Source: Lamellibrachia columna
Taxonomy: Eukaryota; Annelida; Polychaeta; Sabellida; Siboglinidae
NCBI GenBank assembly: GCA_963662155.1
Contig: OY759264.1
Coordinates: 17,807,142 to 17,871,141, forward strand
Reading direction: 5' to 3'
DNA length: 64,000 nt
The notes under the pieces were generated by a model that had not been told where the DNA came from, did not search any database, and saw only the letters and a program-made list of their open reading frames with translations. Position numbers and translations under genes: made by a program. Within the stretch, counting starts at the first letter, position 1, and each line of letters starts with the position of its first letter. Shown piece by piece: positions 13,525 through 24,950 of the stretch.

Positions 13525-15250
13525 GTACATTGGCACACTAACGAACTCGACGAAGGAAAACGTGCATTACGCCGGTCGGAACGCCAGATCGACGATCGAG
13601 TCTGACAGTCCATCATCAGATTTACTCTTGCGGAACACTTTCCGGAAGGCACTCGGGAAGGCACGGTCTCAATACTACCGGTCAGAGATAATGGATGCTG
13701 GCGGCAACATGCGACGGATATACTAGATCCGTAACACGCTGCTTGGCCAAGAGGGAGACCGGCCACTACCCGAAGGGTTAGATGCTACACATTTTGTACT
13801 AGCTACGAGGTTCCAGACAACCTTCTCTGAAAAGATCGACACGCTCCTCTGCAATGTGTCAAGGCAGCTGGTTGATGATGTATCGCCAGTTGTGATTGTT
13901 CCTCTAGTACGCTTCGAGGCTGCGTCGATGACAGACGTGAAAAGGATAATGCTGGCTTCTGCTGCGAGCTTGACCCACTGCCGTCGTCTTTCTTGAAAAG
14001 AGCCGTTGTAACACCAGTACTCAAGACCTGTAACGCCGACCTTAACGTGCTTGCCAACTACCGCCCCATCTCAAATATATTTGTGTATATGTTTGTGGCT
14101 AAGACTACTGAGCGCTTCGTCGACAGACAGTTGCAACGTTTCCTTGACGTGATCGGCATATATGCAGACCACCAGAGTGCTTACAGACCCTGTCACATTG
14201 CCGAGAAGGCACTCTTGTGCATTCACAATGACATAGCACAGTCGGTTGACGCACGTCGCAGCGTACTTCTAGTGCTGTTAAACATATTTGCGGCTTTAGA
14301 TATTATATATAACCTACGATGTACTACTGCGGCGGCTGCACGGCTATGGCACCAATGGCGAAGCATACGCGTAGCTGACGTCCTACCTCCAACTCCTAAC
14401 ATCTGTGGTGCTTGTCAAGAAAGGACTATCGCAGCGTAGCGTTATGAAGATCGGAGTTCCGCAAGGGTCGGTCCTCGGACCTATGTTTTTAACGCCTACA
14501 TTGCGTCATTGGTGAAACTTCTCCAACAGCACCACATACAAAACCACCTGTATGCTGACGACTCGCCGCTGAACGTCGACTTCCAGCCAACTGATCATGC
14601 AGGTGCGGTAAAAATGTAAAGACATGGCTAGCGCACAAAGGGCTCATACTCAACGAGAGGAATTCGCAAACCATTGTCATCCGGTCAGCGAGTCTGCGCG
14701 CGCCAATATCCATTACATGCGTCGACATGTGTAGTGAACTAGTGGCAACATCTGCTGTCGTCATGGATATGGCCTCTCTATGGGGTCACAGGTTGCGAAC
14801 GAATGTCGGAGTGCATATTACCATCTAACTCGAATTGCAAGGATACGAGCTCCATAACAGCCAGTGTGTGCAAATAGCTAGTGCATGCATGTGTTACTTC
14901 ATGCATTGACTACGCCGATGCGATGTTATTCGGTATACAAGACTGTCTCCTACACCGTCTGGAAATGGTGCAGCAGCCGGCGGCACGAATCGTCCTCAAG
15001 ATCCGACGAGGAGATCGACAATCGATGTCCGAGGTACTGAGGCAATTGCATTGGCTTCCCGTGAAAAAGCGCATAAAGTACAAACTATTAGTCCTTGTAC
15101 ACTGTGCGCTTTACGCCTTGCTGCTGCATTGTCATACGCCACGCCTCTCCCTACGCTCTGCCGGCGATCTACTTCCGCACGTTCCACGTGTCAACCTCGA
15201 ACGGTACAGTCGCCGAGCGTTTGCGTGCGCTGGCCAGTTGGGTCAAATTA
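13525..15250 (+). pseudogene. L2/CR1-like LINE, linker, RT and C-terminal domain, frameshifted
   Basis: In successive frames: a pre-RT segment WHTNELDEGKRALRRSERQ at 13530-13600; EKIDTLL and CELDPLPSSFL near 13830-13990; RT motifs ANYRPISN, FVDRQLQRFLD and YADHQSAYRPCHIAEKALL in 13993-14290; VPQGSVLGP near 14460; HLYADDSPLN (catalytic Y-A-D-D) near 14550; and the C-terminal domain CIDYADAMLFGIQDCLLHRLE with LHWLPVKKRIKYKLL in 14900-15230. At least six frame changes. The C-terminal part is the same family as 3020-3540. Confidence 0.85.
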
Positions 15251-15660
15251 CCCTATAGGTTCATTTAGCAGCAAGTTACTAGCCCCAAATGTTTATTTTA
15301 GACAGATATTTGCAACAGCCATGAAGATATATTTTATTATCCATTACCCTACTAGTGGACATCTTATTGGCCATGTCTTCCCTTCAATTTATGCTTGCCC
15401 GAATGAAAAGCCCCCACCCCAGTTCGTAGTGTCTATATTTCCCTCCCATTCACACATGCCTGAACCTGAACCTCTCAGACCTGCCGGAAACGCCTGTATA
15501 ACTTGGATGTAAAATATACGTTAAATCAGCACTTACTTTAGAGGTGATTGGGAATGTGTCAGTTAAATTAAATTAACTCCTTTTGGAGTTATTAATAAAA
15601 TAAAATGAAACTAGCATCTCTGTTAATATTAATTAATTATACAGTGTTTTGTTTTGTTTT

Positions 15661-16010
15661 AGGCAATGGAAAGCTCTTTCGAGAAGAAAACTGGAAGCAT
15701 ACCGGCACCGGTCAGTCATTGCAGATTCCCTCAGCATAGTTCTTGCCACCATATATTTCTAGCATTTTATGCAATGGCTGTAAAAAGACACCGCAGAGTG
15801 TTAATACCTGTTCATACTGTGGAATTGGATGTGTCCGATTTAGTCGGAACTAGTTACTTACGTTATGGCTTGTGTGTTGACGACGGAACTATTACTTTCC
15901 TATTTTGTTGCTTCAAAAGTAGCGCACATCGGTTACTAAAATTCTATCAACATAAGCTATACGAAATTGACAATACACACAACCCAATGTCAGCAAACCG
16001 AGGAGCCTGA
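15661..16010 (+). CDS. Unassigned 114-codon ORF behind a good splice acceptor-like site
   Basis: A pyrimidine-rich TTTTGTTTTGTTTTAG precedes GCAATGG, so an ATG lies 5 nt into a possible exon. The ORF runs 15666-16010. A stretch RYGLCVDDGTITFLFCC resembles the strand pattern of OB-fold proteins (as in STN1/RPA2-like families), but this is a weak, short resemblance. No donor site was settled on. It could be an exon or retrocopy of a host gene or chance. Confidence 0.25.
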
Positions 16011-16139
16011 TATTAACACCTATAATTGACACACGTACAAAGAACTTACTTGAAAATAAGGTTGTAACACTTTTATTATAAAATAAACTAATATATCACA
16101 TTTACGTGTGATTATATTTCGGATTTTATATGCACGTTT

Positions 16140-16520
16140 TGGTTAATGTGGACTATTTACATGTGTGTCCCGCACTACGTTACCTTAACTGGAACTGAAT
16201 GGCATATATTGGAAAAATATAAGGGAGTCCAATAATTCCGTAAAACTGCTATTTTGATACCAGATGCTTTGTCCCAGTCACCCAAGACAAGCAGTTGAAT
16301 GGAACTTCTGACATAGTGTTGTATGAAGTCCCTGAATATTTGTGTGTAATGTTTGCGTATTGCAGACTGTTCGCTTAGGGTGGTGGAGTTCTGAAATTGA
16401 CAATTTTTTTTCAAAGCCCCTCTGCTAGAAACCACATTACTGTCCATCTACTGTCTGATTTGACAGCTAGAGAATGTTTAATTGTGAGATGAATACCATA
16501 CAGTAGAGTAGCCAAATTCC
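16140..16520 (-). pseudogene. Old antisense LINE endonuclease remnant
   Basis: The minus strand codes SIQLLVLGDWDKASGIK (decayed GDFN strand) after FRDFIQHYV. The plus-strand sequence near 16430-16490 matches the repeat blocks at 24815 and 25615 (AAACCACANTACTGTCCAT ... AATTGTGAG), so it belongs to the same dispersed family as those in the 19-42 kb region. Confidence 0.5.
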
Positions 16521-16774
16521 GACACTGTGTCACATGATATCACATAAGTACGCAGCGCGCTCCAAATGTCCACCACCTGCTGAGCGAATCAGAATCAGAA
16601 GTAAATTAATTTGATCCGAACTGTACACGCTTTCAATAATAATATATCAGTCTATAATTGTACGTTATAAAATATTACCGTATACAGAGATGATCATGGA
16701 GACTCCCACTAAGACGCTACCGTAGGAGCCACCCGTCGTATTATTTTATTTTAGCTTCTGAAGAATGAGCAAAA

Positions 16775-16777
<3 letters not shown>

Positions 16778-16807
<30 letters not shown>

Positions 16808-16884
16808 TGTATGTATGTATGTATGTATGTATGTATGTATGTATGTATGTATGTATGTATGTATGTATGTATGTATGTATGTAT
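16778..16884. repeat. (TATG)n microsatellite, about 26 units
   Basis: Uninterrupted tetranucleotide GTAT/TATG repeat. Confidence 0.98.
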
Positions 16885-17690
16885 ACAGTTCCCATCGTTA
16901 AAATGTAGTAACGTCCGCCGTAAATGAAAACCTGGATTGTTGTGTTTTAGTATACAGCTGTGATGCATGTTCATAGTATGTAGTGAAGTGAGAACGTGAA
17001 AATGTATTTATAGTGTTTGAGTGTAGCTAACATCATTGTAGTTGATTGCGCATATATATACAGGTATAACAGTTGATGATTGTACAAGTTTTTTGTAATT
17101 CTGAATGATATGATACTTTGCATAATTTATGAAACTCTGTAAACTGTGTGTATAAAGTTTGTGATTCACACTTTGAGAAGTATTGCTGATTGTGTTTGGT
17201 AATCTGTATTTAAGACATTGTTTTGTAAATGTATGCTTTGTACCATAAATGTGAATTTTATTTTGGTTGCGTGTATTATGACCATGAATCTTGGTGTTTG
17301 TTGCTATCTGCCAATGTTATAGGTATGTAGGTTATTTATTATGTATACATTTATAATAACAGTTTAATTCTTGAAGGGTTAATACATCATTCACTTTTAG
17401 TAAGTTTAGTTTTTAGCGGACAGTATGTCAGTTGAAATTACTTAATGTTATTATTGGCATATCCCTTTTCTGAAATTGATTAATTCTTTGACAGTCATTA
17501 AACAGTCATTTATATGTGGTACTAATAACGTGTTATGTAGTATAATTTTAATTATCATAGGCAATACTAATTTAAATATATTTATTGTCCGATTATCCTA
17601 GAACATTTGTTTTATATATTTTCAAAGTGTTTTTCCAATTTAGTTGTATATCTAAGGTTAATCCCAAGAAATAAAAATCGTCAACCTTTG
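16885..17690. other. No gene recognised; T/G-rich and AT-rich DNA
   Basis: Many TGTAT/TTTGT words and no supported ORF. It lies 3' of the minus-strand LINE at 17700-19500, and part may be its 3' UTR. Confidence 0.5.
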
Positions 17691-17699
17691 TTATTATTA

Positions 17700-19500
17700 T
17701 AATATTCATTTTAGGAACAGGTGCTTAACATTTTTTTGGCATGTGGAAAACCATGAAATTGGAGTTTTGCTCATTGCACTTAACAAAGTGGTATCATCTC
17801 CATAAGATATAAAGTTGAAAATTCGGCTGGCTTGTGAAAAATCATTAATATAGATAGTAAATAGAATTAGTCCAAGAATGGAGCCCTGGCGTACACCAGT
17901 TGCTATTGATAAGGTTTCTGATTTTACTCCAGCAATTTCTACATATTGTGTTATATTTGATAAATAGCCTTCATATAGTTTCAGAGGTACCCCCTCAATA
18001 CCATAATAGTTTAATTTACATAGTAATGTGTTATGGTCTAAAGTGTCAAACGCTTTAGAGAGATCAAAGGATATACTGAACAGTACCTCATTATTATCCA
18101 TTTCGGTTGTTATTCTGTCTATCTGTTCTAAGGCTGCGTATTCAGTCGAATGACCAGAGCAGAAGCAAAGTTAATTTTATTAAAATTTCTTTCGAAATTT
18201 AGAAATAGGAGGATAGTTGATTGCATGTGAGTTTTTCCAATACTTTTTATATGGCTGGTAGAAGGGAAATTGGTCTGTAGTTGTTGATTTTTGTCGGGTG
18301 AAATTGTTTTAGCAAATTAGTTAAAATGCCATCAAACCCAGTACTAATTTTTAGACGGAAGATTGTCTATTGTTTTTTGTACAGTTAGTTCGTCAACGTT
18401 ATTAAATGCAGTTTAGATTTTCTTCAAGGTAGTGCTTGACATCTTTATCTCCTGAGTAGGTTATGTTATTGATCAGATTTTTACCGATGTTTGTAAAAAA
18501 ACATGTTAAATGCATTGGCTATATCTAGTGTGTTTGTTGTTTCTTTGTTATTTATATTGAAAGATTCCGGAAAACATTTCTTGTTGTTTTCATTTATAGT
18601 TTGGATGCACGTATGCTTCTCTTTAGTATATTATTGTACATTTTTAAGTTTATAAACATTATTTCGTATTCCCGTGAGTTAGTATTTGTTAGTTTCATTC
18701 TCTTATATAAATTATCTCGAAATGTTATGGATTTTAGCAGGCTCATAGTGATCCATTTCGATTTTTTATGTTTATATTTATAAAATTTCAGTCATTTGCT
18801 CAACGTATGATTGTTCTTGGCCTTTTCAAAATGTCGTAACTTAAATTAGGGTCTGTATTCAAACTTTTGTCTAATTTGTTGTACAAATCGGATACACTAA
18901 TACCATTTATTATATTTAGAATAGCTTTCTTATTTTATGTATTTATTTTAATCCATTTTGGATTTCGTGGATTGACTAACGAAATGTCTAAGGGAATAAA
19001 TCAAGGGAAGTAATCAGATAATGTGTTTATTGATATACCAGATGTAGCTGTGGCTGTTGAGCTCTGAAATTTACAGAATATATTATCAATTAGGGTACAA
19101 TTGGAGCGGGATAATCTTGTTGGAAGTGTGATTTGTGGAAATAGACTGTGGGATGTCAAAAGATCAAAACATTCGCTGCATATTGAAATGTCGTTTATTT
19201 TAAGAAGATTAAGATTGTAGTCTCCGGCTAAGTTACTAGTTATACTCGATTTTTCTATGGATAAGATGAGTGTAGTAAATTCATCAATAAAATGCCTAAT
19301 ATGTTCTCTTACCATACTCGGTGGTCTGTATATTATATTATGTTACCAATAGTAATTGCTTTTGATAATCAACCCCTGTTACCTTAATTATCAGTCAATC
19401 CCAATATTCGTACGTGTTTATAATTAATTGTACTTCATGTTGGAATATTTTATCTACATATATTATTAAGCCACCATTGTTACTACTGCTCTTTCCTTGA
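17700..19500 (-). pseudogene. Jockey/CR1-like LINE, endonuclease and RT, antisense
   Basis: Minus strand: GGLIIYVDKIFQHEV near 19440-19490 and IEKSSITSNLAGDYNLNLLK near 19200-19260 (endonuclease, GDFN as GDYN, then LPTRLSRSNCTLIDNIF); pre-RT sequence; NNYRPISLL near 18260; and in 17706-18101 RT motifs ISFDLSKAFDTLDH, VRQGSILGLILFTIYIND and YGDD (catalytic pair, canonical YADD). Frames change between these blocks. Its 5' end from 19403 upward lies inside the first copy of the tandem duplication, so the same endonuclease piece reappears at 27422 and 35278. Confidence 0.8.
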
Positions 19501-19508
19501 GCAGTGCA

Positions 19509-19655
<147 letters not shown>

Positions 19656-19659
19656 GCCT

Positions 19660-20465
19660 ACTGATTTGATAGCTTTTGAATGTTGAATTGTGAGTTTTCA
19701 TAACATATAGCAAAGCCCTGTTCTACCATCATGCCAGTTGTTTACAGTGGTGGAAAAAATCATATCCAGATGGAGTTAGGTCTCTCACTATCTTTTCATC
19801 TGTGCTGGATGGTGATAGCCACATTTTATTGATGACATCTAAATCAAATTTAAATATACAATGCTGCTGTACATTAATCGATGCACTGATCTGTGAATGC
19901 ATAATATGTATGAAATGAATGTACTTTATTTACAGTATATTTTGTAATCTAACCTATTTTTGAGAATTTACAGCAGCCATTCTAGATAAAATACATGGTT
20001 CTAATATAACTGACACATAGCCTTTTATTTATTGTTTTATGACATTATTAGTGTATCGTTTTCAGGATCTTTTGAAAATTAGGCCCATGAATCTACATAG
20101 ACTAGCTAAGACTGGTTTAAGGAACAGTGCTGCTGTTGGATTATCTGGTAATAAATTTAAGTTTAGATGATAAAGTCCCTTCCTGAACATATAGTTTAAA
20201 GGGAAACTGCTGAGCCAATAGAGCATGTGGCTTGTGGCAGTAGCAGACTCGGAGACGATTCACGAGCCCACGGATCAGTAGTTATGTCGAACTCTGAAAG
20301 CGACAATGTTTCTTTTGACGTAAATTAATGTTATAATTGTCATCATTTTAGCATGTTGCTTTCATCAAACTTTTTTTATTTAAAACCTGATGCATTTGTT
20401 AGTGTACACATAACACGAACTAACCTTGATGTTTTTCTACATTGTCAATGTTCACTGCTTTGCAG
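19660..20465 (-). other. Intron-like sequence with an old antisense LINE remnant
   Basis: 19730-19850 resembles the antisense endonuclease block at 22320-22430 (AAAATCATATCYAGATGGA ... GATAGCCA). The rest, up to the acceptor at 20465, has no coding signal. Counterparts lie in copy 2 (27675-28449) and copy 3 (35531-36305). Confidence 0.4.
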
Positions 20466-20693
20466 GACACATCTTCTGGCTCTAGCCAGAAGCCTTCCAC
20501 TAACTCCCACACAGCCCGTGTTAATATTGATTCACCAGTAGCGTCTCCCCCTAATGGGCTGCGAGGAAAGCCAGTTGTGCAGAGTCTGCCTCATGGTACA
20601 TGTGAGCAGAACGATGAGAGGGATATCGATGGGGAGCACTGGCAGAACCTGGAACAGATGATGCAATCAGCAGAGACAGCAGAACCAGAAGAG
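20466..20693 (+). CDS. Candidate coding exon, 228 nt, phase 0-0
   Basis: A pyrimidine-containing acceptor TTCACTGCTTTGCAG precedes the segment and a strong donor GAAGAG|GTGAGG follows. The 76 codons are open and code a polar, Ser/Pro-rich then acidic stretch (DTSSGSSQKPSTNSHTARV ... ERDIDGEHWQNLEQMMQ ... ETAEPEE). No known domain is visible. Composition (higher GC, no repeat match elsewhere in the window except its own duplicates) sets it apart from the LINE mosaic around it. It is symmetric in phase, like the micro-exon candidates downstream, so it may belong to the same plus-strand gene. Confidence 0.5.
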
Positions 20694-21046
20694 GTGAGGG
20701 TGTAGCTGTTCAACCTGTCTTTCTCGTTGTCCCAATATTGGTTTATCTGAAAGTGAAAAGGTTTATGAGAGTAGTTATAATTGAAACTGCACACGTACAT
20801 GCATTTGTAAGAACGAACGCACGCACACACGGACAAACACACTCACATATTTGAAATATTTGTTTGTTCTATTAGTCCGGGAGGCAAGTTTCAAAAGAGG
20901 CCTAGAATGGGTTTAGTTCAACATCCACTACATAATTGGTTTGCCACTACACGAACCTCGGGGGTGTATCTGGAACATATCTAACCCTGAATGAATTGAG
21001 GCATCACTAACATTTTACAGCCATTTATCCATTGTGTGTATCAACC

Positions 21047-21830
21047 CAATTTTTTTCGGGGGAGGTGGAGAACATGATATTAAGATTTCTTTTGCTATAT
21101 TTTCATCCGTGTCGCATGCCGATAGCCCACTATATGCGGTGACAGCTAAAGAGTGTGATTATTTAGGGGATTAGTCTCTGGTTGCACTGGTCGATCACTA
21201 TTACGCTCTATTGTTGGACTGGTGTTACAACAGCCCCGTGAATCAATTGGATGGATAAATACTTTGTTTTCGGAAATGTTTTATCTTTCAGATGCTCGAT
21301 TGATTATATATTGGACAGGGCTACAATGCTCTACTCTCATTATATTTGCGATTAAAGTATTTTTAATATTTCTATACAAAATGCTGTATGTTACAGGATG
21401 AGTAAAAAATGTGATTCGTGTCTTAGCATCAATTTACTATTGATGAACACATAAACCTTTTTCTATTTGTTTGCAGTATACCTCCTTCCATTATCTACAT
21501 GGTGAGCTGGCGGTAAGTTTGTGTTTGATACAATTAATATAGCTCACAATCGGATGCTTTTCTAGATATGTGCACTAAGGAATTTCACAAGTATTTCGTT
21601 GATCTCGCCTGGTGATAGCTAAGTTTCAGTAATGACAAATAAAACAAATGCACTCTTGATGATGTGATCAATGAGGGAATCGATCTTCTTTTGCACTACA
21701 GCCCGTGACTAAATCGGATGATGATGTATTTTGTTGTCGGAAGTGTTTTATTTTGAGATGCACTGGGATGAAATGCACTAGATCAGAGTGGACTGTATTG
21801 CTTTACACATCACAGGCCGATTGACTGGAA
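21047..21830 (+). repeat. Type I micro-exon cassette, copy with exon 1
   Basis: A block of about 780 bp, visibly conserved with 60168-60960 and 63222-64000, containing in order a LINE-derived antisense stretch, GAATCAATYGGATGGATAA, CGGAAATGTTTTATCTTTCAGATGCTCG, the micro-exon with splice sites, TTAATATAGCTCACAATCGG, and a second TCGGAAGTGTTTTATTTTGA motif. Repeated with the unit at 28903-29686 and 36759-37542. Confidence 0.75.
21477..21512 (+). CDS. Micro-exon candidate 1, 36 nt (YTSFHYLHGELA)
   Basis: Acceptor TTCTATTTGTTTGCAG and donor GTAAGTTTG bound 36 nt, 12 open codons in phase 0, continuing the phase of the 228-nt exon. The flanks on both sides are closely matched at 60603 and 63663, while the 36 nt are not. 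Copies lie at 29333-29368 and 37189-37224. Confidence 0.5.
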
Positions 21831-21834
21831 CCAG

Positions 21835-22195
21835 ATGTTATAATCGCGATCGAATGCAAAATAGACCACAACGTGCAGAACATATATTTTCTACTACCGC
21901 GAAATGACAGCATATATGCAGGTGGCGGTGTCCTTCTTGATACGAAGAGCACACTTTTAACTGCGGAAATGCCCCAATATGACACGAAGTGCGAAATCTG
22001 CCAGGGATAAATACACCTCAAAGATGATTCTGGTTGGTGAATATAACCGTCCTCCTAAGTCATCCGTGACATCACTACATGACCTGGACAAATCGATATC
22101 GAAAGTGCATGCTGATCACCCGAATGCAGCTCTCGGATGGCGAAATATTTTGCTGTCGGAAGTGTGGTGGAGATCGCCAGCACTAGAACCTAGTT
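21835..22195 (+). pseudogene. LINE endonuclease remnant, sense, copy 1
   Basis: In one frame GGGVLLDTKSTLSTAEMPQ, in another MILVGEYNRPPKSSVTSLHD (canonical IYRPP), then VHADHPNAALGWRNILL and WWRSPALEPSF in place of GDFN-x-P-x-I-D-W. Frameshifts show decay. Same element type at 60960-61480. Copies at 29691-30051 and 37547-37907. Confidence 0.7.
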
Positions 22196-22259
22196 TTGTC
22201 AGAATCCGTCTGCTAGAAACCGCATTACTGTCGATATACCCGAATTATTTTAAAGCTTG

Positions 22260-22520
22260 AAAATTATTAGCTGTGACTATTCCGTACAGTGAAGTAGCCA
22301 AATTTTGCAAGCATGCCACTTATTTTCGAGGGAGTTGGACAAAATCATATCTAGATGGATTTATTTTGCTCACCAACTTGTCATGCGTGTTACCAGTTGA
22401 TAGCCAAGTTTCAGTGATGACAACTAAGTTACGTTTACGTTGTGATACATTAAGCGATCGGTCTTATTTCTCACTCGCCGAGCATTAATACGCTCAATTG
22501 TAGTATTCTTGGTACTACAA
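22260..22520 (-). pseudogene. LINE endonuclease remnant, antisense, copy 1
   Basis: On the minus strand codes N-R-S-x-x-x-K-x-D-x-x-x-D then ITETWLS (first strands of the EEP fold), followed by YDKLVSKIN. Related antisense blocks are at 41690-41970, 58140-58460 and 61870-62170. Copies at 30116-30376 and 37972-38232. Confidence 0.65.
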
Positions 22521-22849
22521 CCCCATGAATCAATCGGAAGGATAACTATTTTGTTTTCGGAAGTGTTTTCTTTTGGGGATTCACTGGGAATAAATGCTCT
22601 GGATTAGAGTGCTCCGGGCTGAGACGCATCACTGTCATGTTTATAACAATGGCATTGCTGAATATAGGTGAAGTAATCAACATCTTTAACAGACTGAAAC
22701 ATGTGCATTACTGCCATGCAGTGTTTTCTAGAAATATGAATTTATGATTGACAAGAGAAAAACGAACTCACAATAGTGATTGCCAACCGCAAAAGCGTCA
22801 ACGGGGATGACCACTATTGAGAACATGCTTGATTCACTGTACCCAGAAA

Positions 22850-23240
22850 TTATCATCCCGGAAATCCAAATAGAATTTCGAACGCCATGGCCATCATATG
22901 GAACAGCTCAACTAGGAACCAACCGGTACGAACCAAAGTGAAGATTACTGCTAATATACTGGACTCATACCAGTGCATCCAGACCAGGAGGGCTCATAAC
23001 AAGCTACGTAACATGCTACGTAAAGTTGTTGAAGGGCTAGTAGTCCTTATTTCATGCCATTTTTTGCCACGCCCACGAGCAGTATGCTGGACCCAAAGGT
23101 GGACGCCTACAACTTCTCCTTTCTCCCAAAGACGACTGTGGTGTGGAAATCCATACCAGACAATGTTTTCCTCACTGAATCGGTTGATGTGTGTCGCAGC
23201 AGACTTTGCAGTGAGGAACACAATACGATACCACAATACG
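22850..23240 (+). pseudogene. LINE C-terminal domain remnant, copy 1
   Basis: Codes CIQTRRAHNKLRNMLRKVVE and, in another frame, SFLPKTTVVWKSIPDNVFL, matching the order RR-x-x-x-L-x-x-x-YK ... FFP-x-T-x-x-WN-x-LP of CR1/L2-type LINE C-termini. Copies at 30706-31096 and 38562-38952 (the latter ends in the fusion). Confidence 0.65.
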
Positions 23241-23339
23241 AGACAGTATACAGTGAAAACAAAGGCACGTAAAGCACATGTATATAGGGTACATGGCCAG
23301 ACAAGTGGGCACTACCATGCCAGATTCCTAGTGGGAGGT

Positions 23340-24290
23340 TGACAACATTATATATAGATGGACTTAAATCTCTCACTACCTTTTCAACCACGTTACAAGA
23401 CGATTGCCAATTTTCAGTGTTGACAGCAAAATTGTGTGACCATTTAGGGGATAAGTCTATGTTCTATCACAATGCACAAGGTGCACAAAAATCTCTTTCA
23501 ACTTTAGGTAAGTGTCTCACTGACTCATTTCTTTTAGATGGAAACAAGGAAGGTGAAACTTAACCCAGATACAACATACCTTAGTATTACTGGCACTAAG
23601 CAACAACGAAATAGGTTCATGTGCTACTTTCCAGTTAAATTGCTTGGTAGTGATACATCCCCATCATATACCGTTCATAATCTAGGCGTTGTCTTTGACA
23701 GTGCGCCAGCATATTTCTCAAGTATGCCAATCATCTGTAGTATTCGGCGTCATATATCTTCATGTACTGCTAAATCAATATCAACAGCACTAATTAGTAG
23801 CCGCCTTGATTGTCCCAATTCACTACTAAGCAACTCTGCTAAAATAAACTTAGCTAAACTCCAACGTGTAAAAACTGTTCCCTCTGATATATCGTTCTCT
23901 ATCAATAGAGCAATCGCCCTACATGGCTTGTCTCCTGCATCTTTCAAATATATCTAGGCAGCTCAGGCCATGGATTTCACAACAACGTATTGTTCCTAAA
24001 ACTACATTTAACTTGGGAAAATGTGCTTTCTCTCTAGTTGCGCCTAAAGTCTGGAATGAACTGCCCATCACTTTGAAATCGTGTGAAACTAAAGCTACCG
24101 TCCGTAAAAAAAACTCAAGGCATATTTATTCCAATTTACATATTCACCTTAAATCTTCGTTTGTCCCCTTTTTGATGATGACATCCATGTTCGTGATATT
24201 GCTTAATGGTTCTGTTTTGTTGCGCCGCTGAGCTCAGGTTCCTGAGGATATCGGCGAGATTATAAGTTTATTATTATTATGGGTCTCACT
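23340..24290 (+). pseudogene. L2-like LINE 3' portion with (TTA)n tail, copy 1
   Basis: Frame 23538-23957 codes LNPDTTYLSITGT, YTVHNLGVVFD (canonical LGV-x-D), ICSIRRHISSCTAKSISTAL, ISSRLDCPNSLL and LAKLQRVKT; the next frame codes FSLVAPKVWNELP. A (TTA)n tail lies at 24267-24280. It stands without an RT domain, so it is 5'-truncated. Copy 2 at 31196-32146; absent from copy 3. Confidence 0.8.
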
Positions 24291-24950
24291 GATTAAATAT
24301 TGCCACGCTGAATTATGATATTCGTGGTACCACAGCCCCATGAGTTATTCAGATGGATAAGTATTTTACTGTCGGAAGTGTGTTATTTCTTAGATGCACT
24401 GGGTGAAATGCACTGTAATAGGTTAGTCTGGCCTGAGGTGCACAACTGTCGTTATATTTATGATAAAAACTAATTTTAAGGTTCCTATGTTACTGAACAA
24501 ATAGGTGTATGGTCTGGTGAAAACATAAACACTAGATCTATGATATGACTGGCTACATGTGTTTGTTAATGAACACGTTGTATAAATACGAGGAAGTCTT
24601 AATTATATGAATGTTACTTTGACATACGATGATTTTCTAGTCTGTGAAACATGCTACTTTGATATACAACGTTTCCCCAGTCACAGAAGACTTGCAGTAG
24701 ATTGGATGTTATGGAAATATACTCTATGAAATCAGTGATTTATTCAATATGTTTTGTATATGACAAACCTTTTGTGATGATAGATGATAATTATAGTCAG
24801 AGTTCAACTGCTGGAAACCACAGTACTCTCCATATTTTCGAAAGACTACATTGCTTGATAATGTTGAATTGTGAGTTGGCAAACGTACGGAAAAAATAAA
24901 CAATTCGTCTACCGTGTTAGGTTTCTCGTGGGAGGAACTTTGCATTGTTC
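24291..24950 (-). other. Old antisense LINE-derived repeat, copy 1
   Basis: Motifs TATTTTACTGTCGGAAGTGT, CCCAGTCACAGAAGACTTGCAG (decayed antisense endonuclease GDW/GDFN block) and TTGAATTGTGAGTTGGCAAACG recur elsewhere (16250, 25660, 41275, 61560, 62985). No gene. Copy 2 at 32147-32806. Confidence 0.45.

Noticed and set aside
23508..23535. Possible intron (TTTAG|GTAAGTG ... CTTTTAG|ATGG) of only ~27 nt
   Set aside because: It lies within LINE C-terminal sequence and is far too short for an intron; it is coding sequence of the decayed element in a shifted frame.
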